From Rachycentron canadum (taxonomy: Eukaryota > Chordata > Actinopteri > Carangiformes > Rachycentridae), in contig CM076666.1 of NCBI GenBank assembly GCA_038496675.1, positions 8,446,795 to 8,510,794 of the forward strand: a stretch of DNA of 64,000 nt. Direction: 5' to 3'. The translations under genes were made by a program, and so were the position numbers. Below, piece after piece: positions 61,718-64,000 of the stretch. The notes under the pieces are model-generated. The model was not told the origin of the DNA. It saw only the letters and a program-made list of their open reading frames with translations, and made no database searches. The first letter of the stretch is position 1, and every line of letters begins with the position of its first letter.

Positions 61718-64000
61718 CTGGAGGGAAGACAGAGGCAAGACAAGAGAAAGACTAACACCACGCAGGCACGGCTAGGGGGAGGACGGGGAGGTGGTGGGTC
61801 AGCTGTTTCTCCAACTTAAAAGGGAAACAGTGGGGCTCAGCCCTGTCCCAATATATTAGGAAACAAGAAAAGGGTTGGTCTTTCTTAAGTTTGCACCTCC
61901 AATTTAGGATGAAGATGAAGACATCCTTCAACTCATTTCATTCAGTGTGATAAGAAAGACACACTGATCCTGAAGCAACTTAACTCCAAGACCCTGGATA
62001 AATCCTAGCCAAGATGTTTTATACAACTTTCACTTTAAAAGGCAGAGCACAATAACATTACAATCACCAAAATAAGATTCCTTCATCTTTCTACTGTTGA
62101 TTTGTCTCATTGAAGTAAAAAATATTTGGACTGATTGCATTCTATTTTTGGTTTAATGCAAAGAAGGCACTTCAGGTTATTGTCATTGGGACACAGCAGT
62201 AAGAGCGAGGTGAGGGATAGGGGGGCTCGGTGTGCCAGGTGAATGGTGCAGGACTGTAGTTTGCCTCCATGTATGAAAGAGAATATGCAGAACATATGTT
62301 GTGTTTCCTTAATAGGAGACAAAAAAAAGTGAGTCTGGATTTATATTGTGATTGTGGGGTTGGCACGATAAAGACTTCTTCTCAGTAAAATCTCAGAGAA
62401 ATATTCTGATTCTACATTTCAGTGTCCTGGTCAATAATACAATACAAACAATAAAAATTCCCTAAAGCTGTTGGATTAATATGCAGCCAATCCCTAAAAG
62501 AAAAATTTTTTTTAATTGTAGTTTACATTTTCATAATTCATAATGCCACTGCAGCATTAAAGGGGTATACTGTATATTTGTAACAAATCACTCTGGGTTG
62601 CTGGGTGTTATACTAGAAATTTAGATGACTTGAATTTTTCTGTGGTAGCCCAGCACCTGTGATTCAAATACCAAAGCTTTATGGAAACACCTCTATTATC
62701 GTTCCAACCCTTGTTACAGGCCCCTGGGTGGGAGTTAGCAGCATCTTGCAGCTTCTGCAGAGGAAAATGCAAGTTACTGATGCTCTTACGTTCTCCTGTG
62801 GCTGCACATCAGAGTCATGCTGTCATATGTCTGCATCCCAAGCATCCAGATCAAAGTCACTGTGCACACACAGTCATACACATACAGACACACACTTCAG
62901 ACAAACTATTATATTGCAATATTTCTTTGCACCTGATTTAATTAAAGTTGGGCTCCATTTTTTGTTGCGATATGAATAATTTTCTATTATTCAATTATTA
63001 ATCTCTTAACAACACTGAGGAGGACTCGGTTGTTGATGAGAGAATTCAAATGAATAAATTACAACAATACATGTTACCAAAATTATTTAAATCACTTTTA
63101 TCATTTAATGCAGAATAACACTTACATGATAATAGAATAAACAATTTACAAACACTATGGGCTACTTGACAATAATTCTTTCTACTCTGGTTTTATTATT
63201 AAGAAATGATTCCATGACATAACACTAGAAAAATACACATGGACACACACAAACACACTGTCAAATACACAAAGACAAACTTTGTCAGGTAATATTTTTA
63301 CTGTTGTTCATCATATTAATTTCAGAGCACAATACGATCAAGTAGTAGATACAATTTAATGAGAGCAAGTCTGTTTAGTTTTAGTTTGGGTAGAGTACGT
63401 TTTCTGTATCTCAATAAATTCTTAAATGTCTTTTTCATAGTTGTTTTTTTCCCTTTGTTTTGAGTTTTGATATGCTCATATATTAACATTTTTACAGGTA
63501 ATGATTTGATTTAGTAGCATTTTGTATTGTTATATTATTGCATTTTATTATTATCTAACTTAACAAGCAAACATGGTTAAATGTGTTTTTAAATAAATAT
63601 TAGAACATATTCAGTACTTAAACTAATACACTACAATACACTACATCTTATCTGAATAAATCTAACAACCAACATGTTGTCTTTGGTGATATTTTAAGAG
63701 AATAGTGCTCATGTGACAGATCAGGATTGGAGATTGTCTGATTGATCTATTTTATAATTAGATAAATTGTTGCATCAATGAATTCAAATGAATGAAATTC
63801 AGTGAAATTGAGCAGTAAAGGAGTACTTCACCCAAAATTTTAGTTAATGTACGTTCACATCTGTGGGGCAGTCCTTCAGAAAATGTTCAAGAATCAAGAA
63901 TAAAGAAAATCTTATATCTTATAAATTTTAAAAAAATTACAAAATTTTATAAATTAATCTTGTTAGATATTGTTTATAATATTATAAAAGTAAATTAGCA
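61718..64000 (-). other. ank1 intron upstream of the visible exons
   Basis: The death-domain and spectrin-binding exons should lie beyond the right edge. I see no exon here; the sequence is AT-rich with short (CA)-rich patches near 62865-62895 and 63236-63260. Confidence 0.55.

Noticed and set aside
1..64000. CRISPR arrays, prokaryotic operons, retroviral or phage genes
   Set aside because: Nothing of this kind is visible; the periodic structures are microsatellites and tandem LDLa exons.

Overview
The window is a stretch of a teleost fish nuclear genome. The evidence is intron-rich vertebrate genes with canonical GT/AG junctions, many (CA)n and (TA)n microsatellites, dispersed repeats of types common in fish, and a cyclops-type Nodal gene. 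It contains two assembly gaps (7021-7396 and 54418-54807). No prokaryotic, viral or CRISPR features were seen. All identifications rest on reading translated exons against remembered protein families; no database search was run. Exon boundaries were set by hand from splice sites and reading phase.

Layout, left to right. (1) 2032-4829, minus: the first three coding exons of tankyrase 1 (tnks); the rest of the gene lies off the left edge. (2) 8835-9662, plus: an intronless claudin-23 gene. (3) 13.1-45.2 kb, minus: a very large LDL-receptor-family gene. Its main model has 45 coding exons, 22722-45166, about 2,801 residues, with 28 LDLa repeats, four YWTD propellers, EGF modules, one membrane segment and a short tail without NPxY. 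It is probably the teleost ovarian lipoprotein receptor lrp13, though that name is tentative. Downstream of its stop codon lie further phase-compatible exons: an alternative cytoplasmic tail (18.9-19.5 kb) and a second EGF-transmembrane exon with its own tails (14.1-16.6 kb). (4) 47217-49053, plus: a three-exon Nodal ligand, most like cyclops/ndr2, divergent from the receptor gene. (5) 50666-53415, minus: a three-exon eIF4E-binding protein, probably eif4ebp2, tail-to-tail with ndr2. (6) 59222-61717, minus: the last exons of ankyrin-1 (ank1), with a probable long 3'UTR reaching about 54.9 kb; most of ank1 lies off the right edge.

The genes do not form one pathway. Nodal next to EIF4EBP2 matches human 10q22, and TNKS with CLDN23 matches human 8p23, so the window joins two ancestral blocks, with ANK1 (human 8p11) at the far end. 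The most unusual features are the multiple possible C-terminal ends of the receptor gene and the recent stepwise amplification of its central LDLa array.
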